From contig NZ_AP026966.1 in assembly GCF_027923905.1 (NCBI RefSeq), positions 4,155,001 to 4,219,000 on the forward strand: a stretch of 64,000 nucleotides of DNA. The letters are read 5' to 3'. Below, one piece after another: positions 31,276 to 39,752 of the stretch (positions are counted from its first letter, which is position 1; every line of letters begins with the position of its first letter). Position numbers and translations under genes: made by a program. The DNA is from Massilia varians. Its GTDB lineage: Bacteria > Pseudomonadota > Gammaproteobacteria > Burkholderiales > Burkholderiaceae_D. The notes below the pieces were generated by a model. The model saw only the letters and a program-made list of their open reading frames with translations, was not told the DNA's origin and made no database searches.

Positions 31276-31472
31276 TGTCTTTCTATTTTCTGTTCAAAGG
31301 CGGGACATCCCTGGCACAGCGCCAGGGGCGACACACGCCGCGGACATCGTCAGCCGTGGTCATGCCGGTTGGACCAGGCTCTTCAACGCCGGCCGGGCCG
31401 GCGGGGTTGACCCGGCAGGCCGGGACAGGCGGCAGCGCGCGGCCTGCCTTGGGCACGCCAACGCTGGCCACG

Positions 31473-32354
31473 CTAGATGGTGCCGGGGCGCAGCGGCACG
31501 AAGTGGCACGCTTCCAGCGTTTCGCTGGCCCACTCGCTTTTGCCGATGCGGGTAATACGTTCTAGGTGCTGGACCTGGGCGCCAACCGGTGCGACGAGAT
31601 GCGCGCCGATGGCCAGTTGTTCGAGCAGGGCGCGCGGCACTTCGAGTCCCGCGGCTGCCAGGATGATGCCGTCGAAAGGCGCAACCTGCGGCAAGCCTAG
31701 CATACCATCGCCATATTGCAAACGCAGGTTCGAAATCCTCAGCGGCCGCAGGTTGGTCTTGGCCAGCTCGTGCAGCGGCTTGATGCGCTCGATCGAGTAC
31801 ACCTCGCGCGCAACGAAGGACAGCACGGCGGCCTGGTAGCCGCAGCCGGTGCCGATCTCGAGCACCCGGCCCAGCTGGCCGCCGGCCGGGATCGCGGCCC
31901 GCATCGCTTCGATCATGCGCGCGACGATGTAGGGCTGCGAAATCGTCTGGTTGTGCCCGATCGGCAGCGAAGCGTCGATGTATGCCTGCGCCGACAGGGC
32001 CGGTTCGATGAACAGGTGGCGCGGCACCGCTTCCATCGCGCCCAGCACGACGCCGTCCTTGACGCCCTGCTTGGCCACGCGCGCCACCATGGCGCGGCGC
32101 ACCGCTTCCGACGCCATCAGGTCGGAGCGCTGCGCGACCGGCGCGGCGGGCGCGTGCGCCTGGGCGTAGCCCGGCGCACGCGGCGACGGCGCGGCCGGCC
32201 GCCCCACGCCGCCGGCGGCGGTGCTCGCATTGCGCGTCGCGGTCTGCGGCGTGGCCACCGGCGTGGGCAGCCCCGGCTTGCGGACGGCGCCGCCGGTCAC
32301 CGAGGACAGCGGCAAGGGAAAGGTGCTGCGCTTGTCGCTCACGTCGCCGCTCAT
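31473..32354 (-). CDS. pcm: Protein-L-isoaspartate O-methyltransferase, N-terminally extended
   Basis: Repairs isoaspartyl residues in ageing proteins with SAM. The core of the 293-residue protein (from about residue 80, [16 protein letters not shown]) is normal, with motif [17 protein letters not shown] and GDGMLGLP. Before it lies an 80-residue Pro/Ala/Thr-rich extension (for example [15 protein letters not shown]) that typical Pcm proteins of about 210 residues lack. The ATG overlaps the surE stop by four bases (ATGA). Confidence 0.94.
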   Translation of the reverse strand: MSGDVSDKRSTFPLPLSSVTGGAVRKPGLPTPVATPQTATRNASTAAGGVGRPAAPSPRAPGYAQAHAPAAPVAQRSDLMASEAVRRAMVARVAKQGVKDGVVLGAMEAVPRHLFIEPALSAQAYIDASLPIGHNQTISQPYIVARMIEAMRAAIPAGGQLGRVLEIGTGCGYQAAVLSFVAREVYSIERIKPLHELAKTNLRPLRISNLRLQYGDGMLGLPQVAPFDGIILAAAGLEVPRALLEQLAIGAHLVAPVGAQVQHLERITRIGKSEWASETLEACHFVPLRPGTI

Positions 32355-33085
32355 ACGAGTCCTCGCAGCAGTTCCAGCTGGGCCTTGTGGGTCAGGTCGA
32401 CCTGCAGCGGCGTGATCGATACGCAGCCCTGCGCGGTCGTGTGGAAATCGGTGCCCTCGCTGGCATCGCGGCAGGCCCCCGGTGCGCCGATCCAGAAGAT
32501 CTCGCGGCCGCGCGGATCCTGCGAGCGGATGACCGGCTCGGCCTGGTGACGGCGGCCCAGGCGCGAAGGCGTCAGGGGGCCGATCTCGTCGTAGGGCAGG
32601 TTCGGGATGTTCACGTTGAACAGGAAGGGCAGCTCGAGCTTGTCGAAGCGGCGCTCGACGATCTCGCGTGCCACCCTGGCGGCGGCATCGACGTGGGCCC
32701 AGCCGGGATTCACCTGCGAGAAAGCGATCGCGGGGATGCCGAACAGGTAGGCTTCGGTGGCCGCCGCGACGGTGCCGGAATACAGGGTGTCGTCGCCCAT
32801 GTTCTGGCCGTTGTTAATGCCGGAAACGACCAGATCGGGCGGCGCATCGCCCATCGCCGTCAGGGCGATGTGAACGCAGTCGGTCGGCGTTCCATTGACA
32901 AAATGGAAACCGTTGGCGGCCTTGGTGACCGTCAGCGGACGGTCGAGCGTCAACGAATTCGACGCACCCGAGCGGTTGCTGTCGGGTGCGACCACCACGA
33001 TGTCCGCGATCGCGGACAAGGCATCGGCCAGCGCACTGATACCAGGCGCCAAGTAGCCGTCGTCGTTACTGATAAGAATTCGCAT
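32351..33085 (-). CDS. surE: 5'/3'-nucleotidase SurE
   Basis: Metal-dependent survival-protein nucleotidase. The 244-residue protein starts [20 protein letters not shown] with the metal-binding Asp8-Asp9 pair and has the [19 protein letters not shown] core. ATG 33085 is the family start; an earlier in-frame ATG at 33187 would add 34 unlike residues. It is the first gene of surE-pcm-nlpD-rpoS. Confidence 0.97.
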   Translation of the reverse strand: MRILISNDDGYLAPGISALADALSAIADIVVVAPDSNRSGASNSLTLDRPLTVTKAANGFHFVNGTPTDCVHIALTAMGDAPPDLVVSGINNGQNMGDDTLYSGTVAAATEAYLFGIPAIAFSQVNPGWAHVDAAARVAREIVERRFDKLELPFLFNVNIPNLPYDEIGPLTPSRLGRRHQAEPVIRSQDPRGREIFWIGAPGACRDASEGTDFHTTAQGCVSITPLQVDLTHKAQLELLRGLV

Positions 33086-33199
33086 GTCAGCGATTTTACC
33101 TGAAGCAACGCCAGGATCGCTCGTCAGCCAGCCCTTTTTTGTTTCCTCATGGCGATTTTTCCTGTCAAGCAATGAGCAGTCTGTCAAGTAATTTTGTCG

Positions 33200-35320
33200 C
33201 TAATACACCGACAGCGGCGCCGTCAACTCCGCCCGCCTGGCACGGACCAGGGCGCCCTCCAGTGAGGAGACCAGGTCCTTGTTGAGCGCCAGCGCCGCGT
33301 CCTTGTCCCCTTCCCTCAGGTAGACCTGCTCGATCATGGCCGCCACCCGCTGGCGTAGCGGAAGTGCCACACTCAGCCATTGCACCGAGTGGCGCATGCT
33401 GTCGGCCAGTGCGCGCGCCTCCAGCCGGCTGTCCTGGTCGATCAGGGCTTTCAGCTGCGCGCACTGCTGCTGCAGGCTGTCGATCGCAGCGTGCTCGTCG
33501 GCGTGGCCGGCGCCCGGCTCGGTCTCGCGCACCGGGGCCGGGGCGCTGCGCAGGCTGCGCACGGCAGCCATGTCGCCCTGGGCTGCGAGGATCTGGGCCA
33601 GCGCCTCGCGCGCGCTCACGGTCGGCGCGGCGTGGGCGCCGTCGTAGCGCTCGCGCACGCGCAGCACGGCCTCCAGCAGCCGCCGCGCGTTGCCCAGGTC
33701 ACCGGTCTCGCCGAGCAGCTGGCCGAGCCGCTGGCCGCAGCGCAGGGTGTCTTCGTGTTCGGCGCCCTGCAAGCGGCGGCACCCGTCGAGCACCCGCTCG
33801 AACAGCACCCGCGCCCGGTCTTTCTCGTGCTGGAGGTCGAGCGTGACGGCGAGCTGTTCGAGGCTGTCGAGCGTGGCCGGGTGCGCATCTCCCCACAGGC
33901 GCTCGCAGGTGGCCACTACCTGCTCGTGCAGCGCCAGCGCCCGTTCCCCCTCGTTCTTTCGGCCGAGCACGCTTGCCAGGCCGGAACGTGCGGCCAGCGT
34001 CTCGGGATGGTCGGTGCCGAGGAAGCTTGCGCAGAGCTGGGCCAGCAGTTCGTAGCGCTGGCGCGCATCGTCGAGCCTGCCTGCTGCGAGCTCGAGCGCG
34101 GCCAGCGCGGCATGGGCGGCGCGCGTGTCCGGATGCTCGTCGCCCAGCACGGCGCAGCGCAGCAGCAGGCACTCGCGCAGCAGCTCGCGCGCTTCGTTGG
34201 CGCGCCCTTCCTGCCGGCACAGTTCGGCGAGCCGCGCCAGGCAGCCGGCCTGCTGCACGGCTGCGGGCTTGCCTTCCTGCGCACGGGCGCGCGCGAGCGC
34301 GCCGCGCAGGCGCACCTCGGCCAGCGGCTGCCAGGGGAAGCAGCCCTGGGCAAACCATGTCATCAGGCAGGACGCCGGATGCGCCAGCGCGGCGCGCCCC
34401 GGGCCGGCGATGGCCACCGCCTCGGACACCGGCAGCTGAACTTCGTCGAACCAGCTTTCCAGGCGCAGCCAGCCGACGCCGTAGCTGCCGCGCAGCAGCG
34501 CTTCGAGGCGCGGCTGGTAGCCGGCCAGTCCCTGGGCGGGATCGCCGCGGCGCCAGCGCTGGCCGGCATCGCTGCGGGCGCCGTCGGCGGCGCAGGCGAC
34601 CGGATAGACCAGCAGCGGACGCTGCTCCTCCTCGTGGGTGCAGCGGTAGTCGATGGCGCGCCGCACGACGCCTTCGAGGCCCTCGATGCTGCCGGGCGCC
34701 GGCGTGAACAGGCCGACCAGGCGGTCGGGAACCAGCACGGTGCAGGCGCTCACGCTCGCCGAGCGGCCGGCGCCGCTGGCCACCAGCACGTGGCGGAAAT
34801 GCCGTGCCAGGCGCGCGGCAAAGCGCCGCAGCAGGGGCGGACAGGCATCGAACAAGGCCACCCAGTCGAAGCGCCCGGCGCGCTCTGCATAATCGTCGTC
34901 GAAGCGCCCCGCCCGCATCAGGTACAGCGGGGGGCGGCCATCCACGCGCTGGACGTAGGCGCGCCAGTCGACGGCGTCGAGCAGCGCATCGGCCAACTGA
35001 GCTGCAAGGTCGCCGCCGCAGTCGTCGCGCGCGATGCGGCGGCGGCGCAGCTCGCCGAGGAGCGCGCCGGCATAGTCGACCAGGCCGGGCGGATTGCTGT
35101 CCTCGGCCGCGCCGGGCGGCGGGCCGAAGTAGCCGTGCAGCGATGGAGAGGCGAGGTCCCAGTCGATCATCAGCACCGGCGCCCCGCCGGCGTCGGCGGC
35201 CAGCTGCTGCGCCATGGCCGCCAGCAGGCCGTTGCGGACCGGGCCGCCTTCGTAGGCATACAGGGTGGTGACCTGGCCGGGACTGGCCAGTGGCTGGAGC
35301 GTAGAGCGATTCTGTTCCAT
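33200..35320 (-). CDS. KGGVGR-type pseudo-ATPase with kinesin-light-chain-like TPRs
   Basis: 706-residue protein, second gene of a TIR module. The N-terminus has the layout of SIMIBI ATPases of the KGGVGR variant (beta strand, P-loop, then IDWDL): TTLYAYEGGPVRNG at about residues 18-31 replaces the usual YKGGVGRT loop, so the P-loop Lys is Glu24, while VLMIDWDLASPSLHGYF (49-65) is kept. The later strand reads HVLVASGAGRS (177-187), where an Asp is normally expected after VLI. Residues about 357-590 hold TPRs with an exact 42-residue period: LGDEHPDT 392, LGTDHPET 434, WGDAHPAT 476, QGAEHEDT 518 and DGAHAAPT 560. The C-terminus is helical. GAGGAG five bases before ATG 35320 fixes the start, 11 bp after the TIR stop. 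The closest known layout is the TIR-like plus ATPase-TPR pair of actinobacterial FxSxx-COOH loci. Function unknown; a sensor or scaffold for the TIR protein is inferred. Confidence 0.8.
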   Translation of the reverse strand: MEQNRSTLQPLASPGQVTTLYAYEGGPVRNGLLAAMAQQLAADAGGAPVLMIDWDLASPSLHGYFGPPPGAAEDSNPPGLVDYAGALLGELRRRRIARDDCGGDLAAQLADALLDAVDWRAYVQRVDGRPPLYLMRAGRFDDDYAERAGRFDWVALFDACPPLLRRFAARLARHFRHVLVASGAGRSASVSACTVLVPDRLVGLFTPAPGSIEGLEGVVRRAIDYRCTHEEEQRPLLVYPVACAADGARSDAGQRWRRGDPAQGLAGYQPRLEALLRGSYGVGWLRLESWFDEVQLPVSEAVAIAGPGRAALAHPASCLMTWFAQGCFPWQPLAEVRLRGALARARAQEGKPAAVQQAGCLARLAELCRQEGRANEARELLRECLLLRCAVLGDEHPDTRAAHAALAALELAAGRLDDARQRYELLAQLCASFLGTDHPETLAARSGLASVLGRKNEGERALALHEQVVATCERLWGDAHPATLDSLEQLAVTLDLQHEKDRARVLFERVLDGCRRLQGAEHEDTLRCGQRLGQLLGETGDLGNARRLLEAVLRVRERYDGAHAAPTVSAREALAQILAAQGDMAAVRSLRSAPAPVRETEPGAGHADEHAAIDSLQQQCAQLKALIDQDSRLEARALADSMRHSVQWLSVALPLRQRVAAMIEQVYLREGDKDAALALNKDLVSSLEGALVRARRAELTAPLSVY

Positions 35321-35331
35321 GTGACTCCTCG

Positions 35332-35940
35332 TTATTTTTTTGGGAAAGTCAGGCTTGGCATCGCGCGCCATTCTGGTGGGACATCGGGGAGCACGAATTG
35401 GTTGCAGTCATGTCCAGGTGGCGTATGCTTTTTTTGCTGGTGATAGTGCGTGGAGATGCGCTGCACCATCTTGTCGATGTCGGGCAGGAAGTCCGGATTG
35501 GACTTCAGGTCGCTGGTCGCCATGGTGAAATGCGAGAAGTCGACATAGAAGGTGTTCTCGGTGATTTGCGGCGGCAGCGATTCGGGATGCCGCGTCATGA
35601 TCACCGGAATGATCAGCCGGCTCGGCAGCTCGTACCAGCTGGAGCGCTCGTGCTCGAGCTGGCGCATGGCCGCGTACTCGCGCCGGGTGTAGGCATGGGC
35701 CTCGTACTTGGGCGTGTAGATCAGGATCATGCAGACGCTCTCGCACATCGCGCGCGCGATCTTGCGGTCGAGGTCGTCGCCACCGCCCAGCTGTTCGGTG
35801 TCGATAAACAATTCGTCTTCGTTGTCGAAGTGAGGTTCGAGATAGCAGCGCAACGCATCGGCAAGGGCGGTCTTGAACCGTTTCATCAGGTCGTGCCTGC
35901 CGTGCGCATAGCTAAAAAAACACCCGTAACGGATCGCCAT
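35332..35940 (-). CDS. TIR-domain protein
   Basis: 202-residue protein with a TIR fold from its first residues: IRYGCFFSYAHGRHD (strand A, 3-17), a BB-loop region with DELFIDTEQLGGGDDLDRKI (about 42-61) and MILIYTPKYEAHAYTRREY (71-89), where Glu88 aligns with the catalytic glutamate of NAD-cleaving TIR domains. It resembles the FxsC-type TIR-like proteins more than phage-defence Thoeris ThsB. No signal peptide or membrane helix. ATG 35940 is chosen because FFSYA then lies where TIR proteins begin; a start at 36081 would add 47 unlike residues. It is the first gene of a two-gene operon with the pseudo-ATPase/TPR protein and is divergent from a quinone oxidoreductase across 181 bp. Confidence 0.83.
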   Translation of the reverse strand: MAIRYGCFFSYAHGRHDLMKRFKTALADALRCYLEPHFDNEDELFIDTEQLGGGDDLDRKIARAMCESVCMILIYTPKYEAHAYTRREYAAMRQLEHERSSWYELPSRLIIPVIMTRHPESLPPQITENTFYVDFSHFTMATSDLKSNPDFLPDIDKMVQRISTHYHQQKKHTPPGHDCNQFVLPDVPPEWRAMPSLTFPKK

Positions 35941-36121
35941 TGCCTGCCCCCCATTCCAATGTGCCAAGGCGGATTCCTTTGACTCTAGCTTCCCCGACCT
36001 CGGCCACTTTGCGGGCGCACAAGCGTGCTGGCGGACTCGGCAGCATGCCTGGAAAGTAGCGTGACATGCACCTTGAGGCATAATGCCGCCGATTAATGAT
36101 CATGTATGTGAAGGACAGGAT

Positions 36122-37096
36122 ATGAAAGCCGTACGTTGCAAGGATTGGGGCCCGGTCGACCAGCTCGTGATCGAGGACCTGCCCGACCTGGTGCCGGGCG
36201 CGGGCGAGGTCGTGGTCGACGTGAAGGCAGCCGGCGTCAACTTCCCCGACGTGCTGACCGTGCAGGGCAAGTACCAGGTGCGCCCGCCCCTCCCCTTCAC
36301 GCCGGGGAACGAATTCGCCGGCACCGTGCGCGCCGTGGGTGCGGGCGTCAGCGGCTTCGCCCCGGGGCAGGCCGTGATCGGTTTCACGCGCACCGGCGCG
36401 TTTGCCGAACAGGCCCTGGCCCCGATGGATGCCCTGATGCCGTTACCGCCCGGCATGGACTTCGACACCGCCGCCGCCATCACCCTCACCTACGGCACCT
36501 CGCACCACGCGGTGGTCGACCGCGCCGCCCTGCAGCCGGGCGAAACCATGCTGGTGCTGGGCGCGGCCGGCGGCGTCGGGCTGGCGGCGATCGAGATCGG
36601 CAAGGCCCTGGGCGCGCGCGTGATCGCGGCCGCCTCGAGCATGGATAAGCTGGCGGTCTGCCGCGACCACGGCGCCGACGTCGTGATCAATTACGAGAAG
36701 GAAGATCTGCGCGAGGCGCTGAAGGCGGCCACCGGTGGCCGCGGGCCGGACGTGATCTACGATCCGGTGGGCGGCAAGTACAGCGAGCCGGCGCTACGCT
36801 CGATCGCCTGGCGCGGACGCCACCTGGTGGTGGGCTTCGCCGCGGGCGAGATTCCAAAGCTGCCCTGGAACCTGATGCTGCTGAAAGGCGCGTCGGTAGT
36901 GGGTGTGTTCTGGGGCGATTTCGTGCGCAAGGAGCCGGCGGCGAACCTGGCGGCGATGCGCCAGATGCTGGGATGGATGGCGGAAGGGAAACTGAAGCCG
37001 CTGGTGTCGGCGCGCTACAGGCTGGAAGAAACGGCGCAGGCGCTGAACGACATGGCGGCGCGCAAGGTGACAGGCAAAGTCGTCATTTGCCCGTAG
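36122..37096 (+). CDS. NADPH:quinone oxidoreductase, zinc-independent MDR family
   Basis: 324-residue medium-chain dehydrogenase/reductase without the zinc ligands. The N-terminal substrate domain has AAGVNFPDVLTVQGKYQ, the nucleotide-binding domain has LGAAGGVGLAAIEIGK, and the C-terminal LVSARYRLEETAQALNDM is typical of QOR/CurA-like members that reduce quinones or enones with NADPH. ATG 36122 has AGGACAGGAT just upstream; an in-frame ATG 39 bases earlier is less likely. Its TAG stop codon lies inside the first bases of REPIN-like copy 3. Confidence 0.92.
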   Translation: MKAVRCKDWGPVDQLVIEDLPDLVPGAGEVVVDVKAAGVNFPDVLTVQGKYQVRPPLPFTPGNEFAGTVRAVGAGVSGFAPGQAVIGFTRTGAFAEQALAPMDALMPLPPGMDFDTAAAITLTYGTSHHAVVDRAALQPGETMLVLGAAGGVGLAAIEIGKALGARVIAAASSMDKLAVCRDHGADVVINYEKEDLREALKAATGGRGPDVIYDPVGGKYSEPALRSIAWRGRHLVVGFAAGEIPKLPWNLMLLKGASVVGVFWGDFVRKEPAANLAAMRQMLGWMAEGKLKPLVSARYRLEETAQALNDMAARKVTGKVVICP

Positions 37097-37198
37097 GGTG
37101 GTCGGCTCTGCCGACCGCGCGTTCAAATCACGTATGAATGGACGCGGTGCGATTCATCGAGCGATGGTTGAACGCGCGGTCGGACAAGCCGACCACCC
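37093..37198. repeat. REPIN-like inverted repeat, copy 3
   Basis: 106-bp element between convergent genes. Arms GGGTGGTCGGC (37096-37106) and GCCGACCACCC (37188-37198) are exact complements. Compared with copy 1 the stem position after GGGTGG is T instead of A, with the matching change to A on the other strand in both halves. The TAG stop of the oxidoreductase gene is formed by the element's GTAGGG start. Confidence 0.85.
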
Positions 37199-37225
37199 GA
37201 ACAACGTCGAGCGCAGCCGCAGGAA

Positions 37226-39334
37226 TCAAGCGTTCAAATCTGCCGCATCCGCCATCGTCCCCGGGTGGAAGAACTCGATCACCTCCGACTGCACCCGGGT
37301 ACGCTTGAACGGCGGCAGGCTCTGCCAGATGCGCCTGCCGTAGGGCTTGGTGATGATGCGCGGATCGCAGATCATCAATACCCCGCGGTCGTCCACGTCG
37401 CGGATCAGGCGCCCCGCACCCTGCTTGAGGGTGATGATCGCTTCCGGCAGCTGGTGGTGCATGAAGCCGTTCAGCCCCTGCTTTTCCATCACCTCGATGC
37501 GCGCCGCCAGCACCGGGTCGTCCGGCGGGGCGAAAGGCAGCTTGTCGATGATGACCAACGAGAGCGCGTCGCCGCGCACGTCCACGCCTTCCCAGAAGCT
37601 CTGGCTGCCCACCAGCACGGCGTTGCCGGCAGTGCGGAAGGAATCGAGCAATTCGGTCCGCCCGCGCTCGCCCTGCACGAACAGCGGAAAATCCAGCCCG
37701 CGCGCGGCGAATTCCTCGCGCAGGCGTTCGGCCACCTTGTTGACGGCGCGGATCGTCGTGCACAGGAAGAAGGTGCGGCCGCCCGCCGCCTCGATCACCG
37801 GCAGCGCGATGTCGACGCAGGCGTCGGTGTACTGGAAGGAATTCGGCTCGGGCAATCCGGTGGGCACGTACAGGATGCCCTGCTCGCCATAATTGAATGG
37901 GCTCGGCCAGGTCATGGCCGGCTCGCCGGTCAGGCCCATCTGGTCGGAAAAATGCTTGAAGTCGTTCTTCACCGCCAGCGTCGCCGAGGTGAAGATCCAG
38001 CTGCGCGGCGTGCCCTCGCGCTGGCCGGAGAAGATCGGGGCGATCGACAGCGGCGTCTTGTGCAGCTGCAGCGAGGAATTGAAGGCCTCGACCCACAGCA
38101 CGGCCGCATCGTCGCCCGCCACAGCCTTGCCCTTCCTGGCATCCGGCTTCCAGGCGTCGAAGGAGGCGCTGAGCTCGTGCGCGCGCAGGCGGCAGGCTTC
38201 GATCGTCTCGGCGCGCGCGGAATGTTCTTCCAGCACCGTGATCATGCCCGACAGTTCTTCCTTGAGCTTGTCGAGCGCGGGGAAGAAGCTTGATGTCGGC
38301 AGGATCTGCGGCAGCGACAAGCGGGTGCCGCCTTCCGGGAAGGTCAGGCGCAGGTCGCGCGCGGCCTTTTCGACCACGGTCACGACCTTGGCCCAGTCCG
38401 GGCCGCGCGCATGCGCCAGGCCTTCGGCCAGCACGTCACGGCACAGCTCCAGCACCTGCGAGGTCGAGACCGACTGGCCGAAGAACAGCGTGGCGGTGTC
38501 CGGCAACTGGTGCGCTTCGTCGAAGATGATGGTGTTGGCCGAGGGCAGCAATTCGGCGACGCCGGTGTCCTTCAGGGCCACGTCGGCGAAGAACAGGTGG
38601 TGGTTGACCACCACCACGTCGGCCTGTTGCGCTTCGCGGCGCGCCTTCATCACGAAGCAGTCCTGGTAGTACTGGCATTCGGCGCCCATGCAGCTGTCGC
38701 GCGTGGAGGTGACCAGGTTCCAGACCGTGGCGTTTTCCGGCACCTTGGCCAGCTCGGCCTTGTCGCCCGAGTTGGTCATCTTGATGAAGCGCGAGATCTC
38801 GCGCAGGTGGCCGACGTCGTCGCGCGAAGTCAGGCGCCCGTTGTTCAGCGTGCGTTCCAGGTGGAAGTGGCAGACATAGTTCGAACGCCCCTTGAGCAGC
38901 GCCACCGAGACCGGCGCGCGCAGCGCGGCGCGGATGGTCGGGATATCGCGCAGGAACAACTGATCCTGCAAGTTCTTGGTACCGGTCGAGATGATGGTCT
39001 TGCCGCCCCACAGCAGCGCGGGAACCAGGTAGGCGAAGGTCTTGCCGGTGCCGGTGCCGGCCTCGGCCATCAAGACCTTCTGCTCGGCGATCGCCGCCGC
39101 AATGGCCTTGGCCATCTCGGTCTGCGACTGGCGCGGCTTGTAGGTGCCGACGTTGGGCGCAAGCGGCCCTCCCGCCCCGAACAGGCGGTCGAGTTCTTCG
39201 TCGTATTTGCCGGGCGCACGGGCACCGGCCGGGAGGACGTCGCCCTGTGGCGACGTGCCCGCCGGCTCGGCGGCGCTGACGCCGGGAACAGGGAGATGGT
39301 CGGTCAAAATGTCTGTTTCTTTAAAGCCAAGCAA
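37226..39334 (-). CDS. DinG/YoaA family ATP-dependent DNA helicase
   Basis: 702-residue XPD-like superfamily 2 helicase. Walker A EAGTGTGKTFAYLVP (about residues 90-104), DEAH box IIFDEAHQLPD, and motif VI QGAGRLIRD are present. Four cysteines between motifs I and II (YVCHFH, SCMGAECQYYQDCF) make the 4Fe-4S site of YoaA/DinG helicases, which unwind 5'-tailed DNA and help at stalled replication forks. The reading frame opens with TTG at 39334; another TTG at 39307 giving MTDHLPVPG is equally possible, and no ATG lies near, so the start is uncertain. Confidence 0.93.
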   Translation of the reverse strand: MLGFKETDILTDHLPVPGVSAAEPAGTSPQGDVLPAGARAPGKYDEELDRLFGAGGPLAPNVGTYKPRQSQTEMAKAIAAAIAEQKVLMAEAGTGTGKTFAYLVPALLWGGKTIISTGTKNLQDQLFLRDIPTIRAALRAPVSVALLKGRSNYVCHFHLERTLNNGRLTSRDDVGHLREISRFIKMTNSGDKAELAKVPENATVWNLVTSTRDSCMGAECQYYQDCFVMKARREAQQADVVVVNHHLFFADVALKDTGVAELLPSANTIIFDEAHQLPDTATLFFGQSVSTSQVLELCRDVLAEGLAHARGPDWAKVVTVVEKAARDLRLTFPEGGTRLSLPQILPTSSFFPALDKLKEELSGMITVLEEHSARAETIEACRLRAHELSASFDAWKPDARKGKAVAGDDAAVLWVEAFNSSLQLHKTPLSIAPIFSGQREGTPRSWIFTSATLAVKNDFKHFSDQMGLTGEPAMTWPSPFNYGEQGILYVPTGLPEPNSFQYTDACVDIALPVIEAAGGRTFFLCTTIRAVNKVAERLREEFAARGLDFPLFVQGERGRTELLDSFRTAGNAVLVGSQSFWEGVDVRGDALSLVIIDKLPFAPPDDPVLAARIEVMEKQGLNGFMHHQLPEAIITLKQGAGRLIRDVDDRGVLMICDPRIITKPYGRRIWQSLPPFKRTRVQSEVIEFFHPGTMADAADLNA

Positions 39335-39358
39335 GCGCGTCTAACAAAAGCTCAGGCA

Positions 39359-39559
39359 CTAGGCTGGAATATCGGGCACCAGCTGCATCTTCAGCAGCGT
39401 AATATGATCCTTCAGCTGCAGCTTACGCTTTTTCAAACGGCGCAGCTGGAGCTGGTCGGCATGGCCGTCCGCGGCAAGCATCGAAATGACGGCATCGAGG
39501 TCGCGGTGTTCCACGTCGAGTTCAATGATGCGGCGCTGGATGTCCTGGACGTCGGTCAT
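39359..39559 (-). CDS. YdcH family (DUF465) small helical protein
   Basis: 66-residue protein forming a predicted helical hairpin: LDVEHRDLDAVISMLA then QLRRLKKRKLQLKDHITLL, the DUF465/YdcH pattern. Function unknown in all members. ATG 39559 gives the normal family length; a longer in-frame reading upstream to 39793 has no family likeness. It lies 24 bp upstream of the helicase gene on the same strand and may be co-transcribed with it. Confidence 0.88.
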   Translation of the reverse strand: MTDVQDIQRRIIELDVEHRDLDAVISMLAADGHADQLQLRRLKKRKLQLKDHITLLKMQLVPDIPA

Positions 39560-39752
39560 GATGGCTGTTCCAAACAGTTCTTTACAAAGCGTTTGCGGGA
39601 GCTGGGGCGGCGGCGCCGGCTGTCGGCGGCGGCACGTGATGGCGGCCATTTGTGTTCGGCTTGCAACACCACGGCTTCTCGGTGCATAGTTTAATCTACG
39701 CTGAGGTTGCCGCCAACAAAGATTGGCGCGGGCGCTACGGAAATAAAGGTTT

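Noticed and set aside
31276..31472. Small RNA in the GC-rich pcm-nlpD gap
   Set aside because: Several weak GC-rich stems can be drawn but none has a terminator tail or a visible promoter.
33086..36121. FxSxx-COOH peptide precursor or radical-SAM maturase with the TIR pair
   Set aside because: No small gene ending in F-x-S-x-x and no radical-SAM gene lies within or next to the module, so it is not a standard FxSxx-COOH locus.
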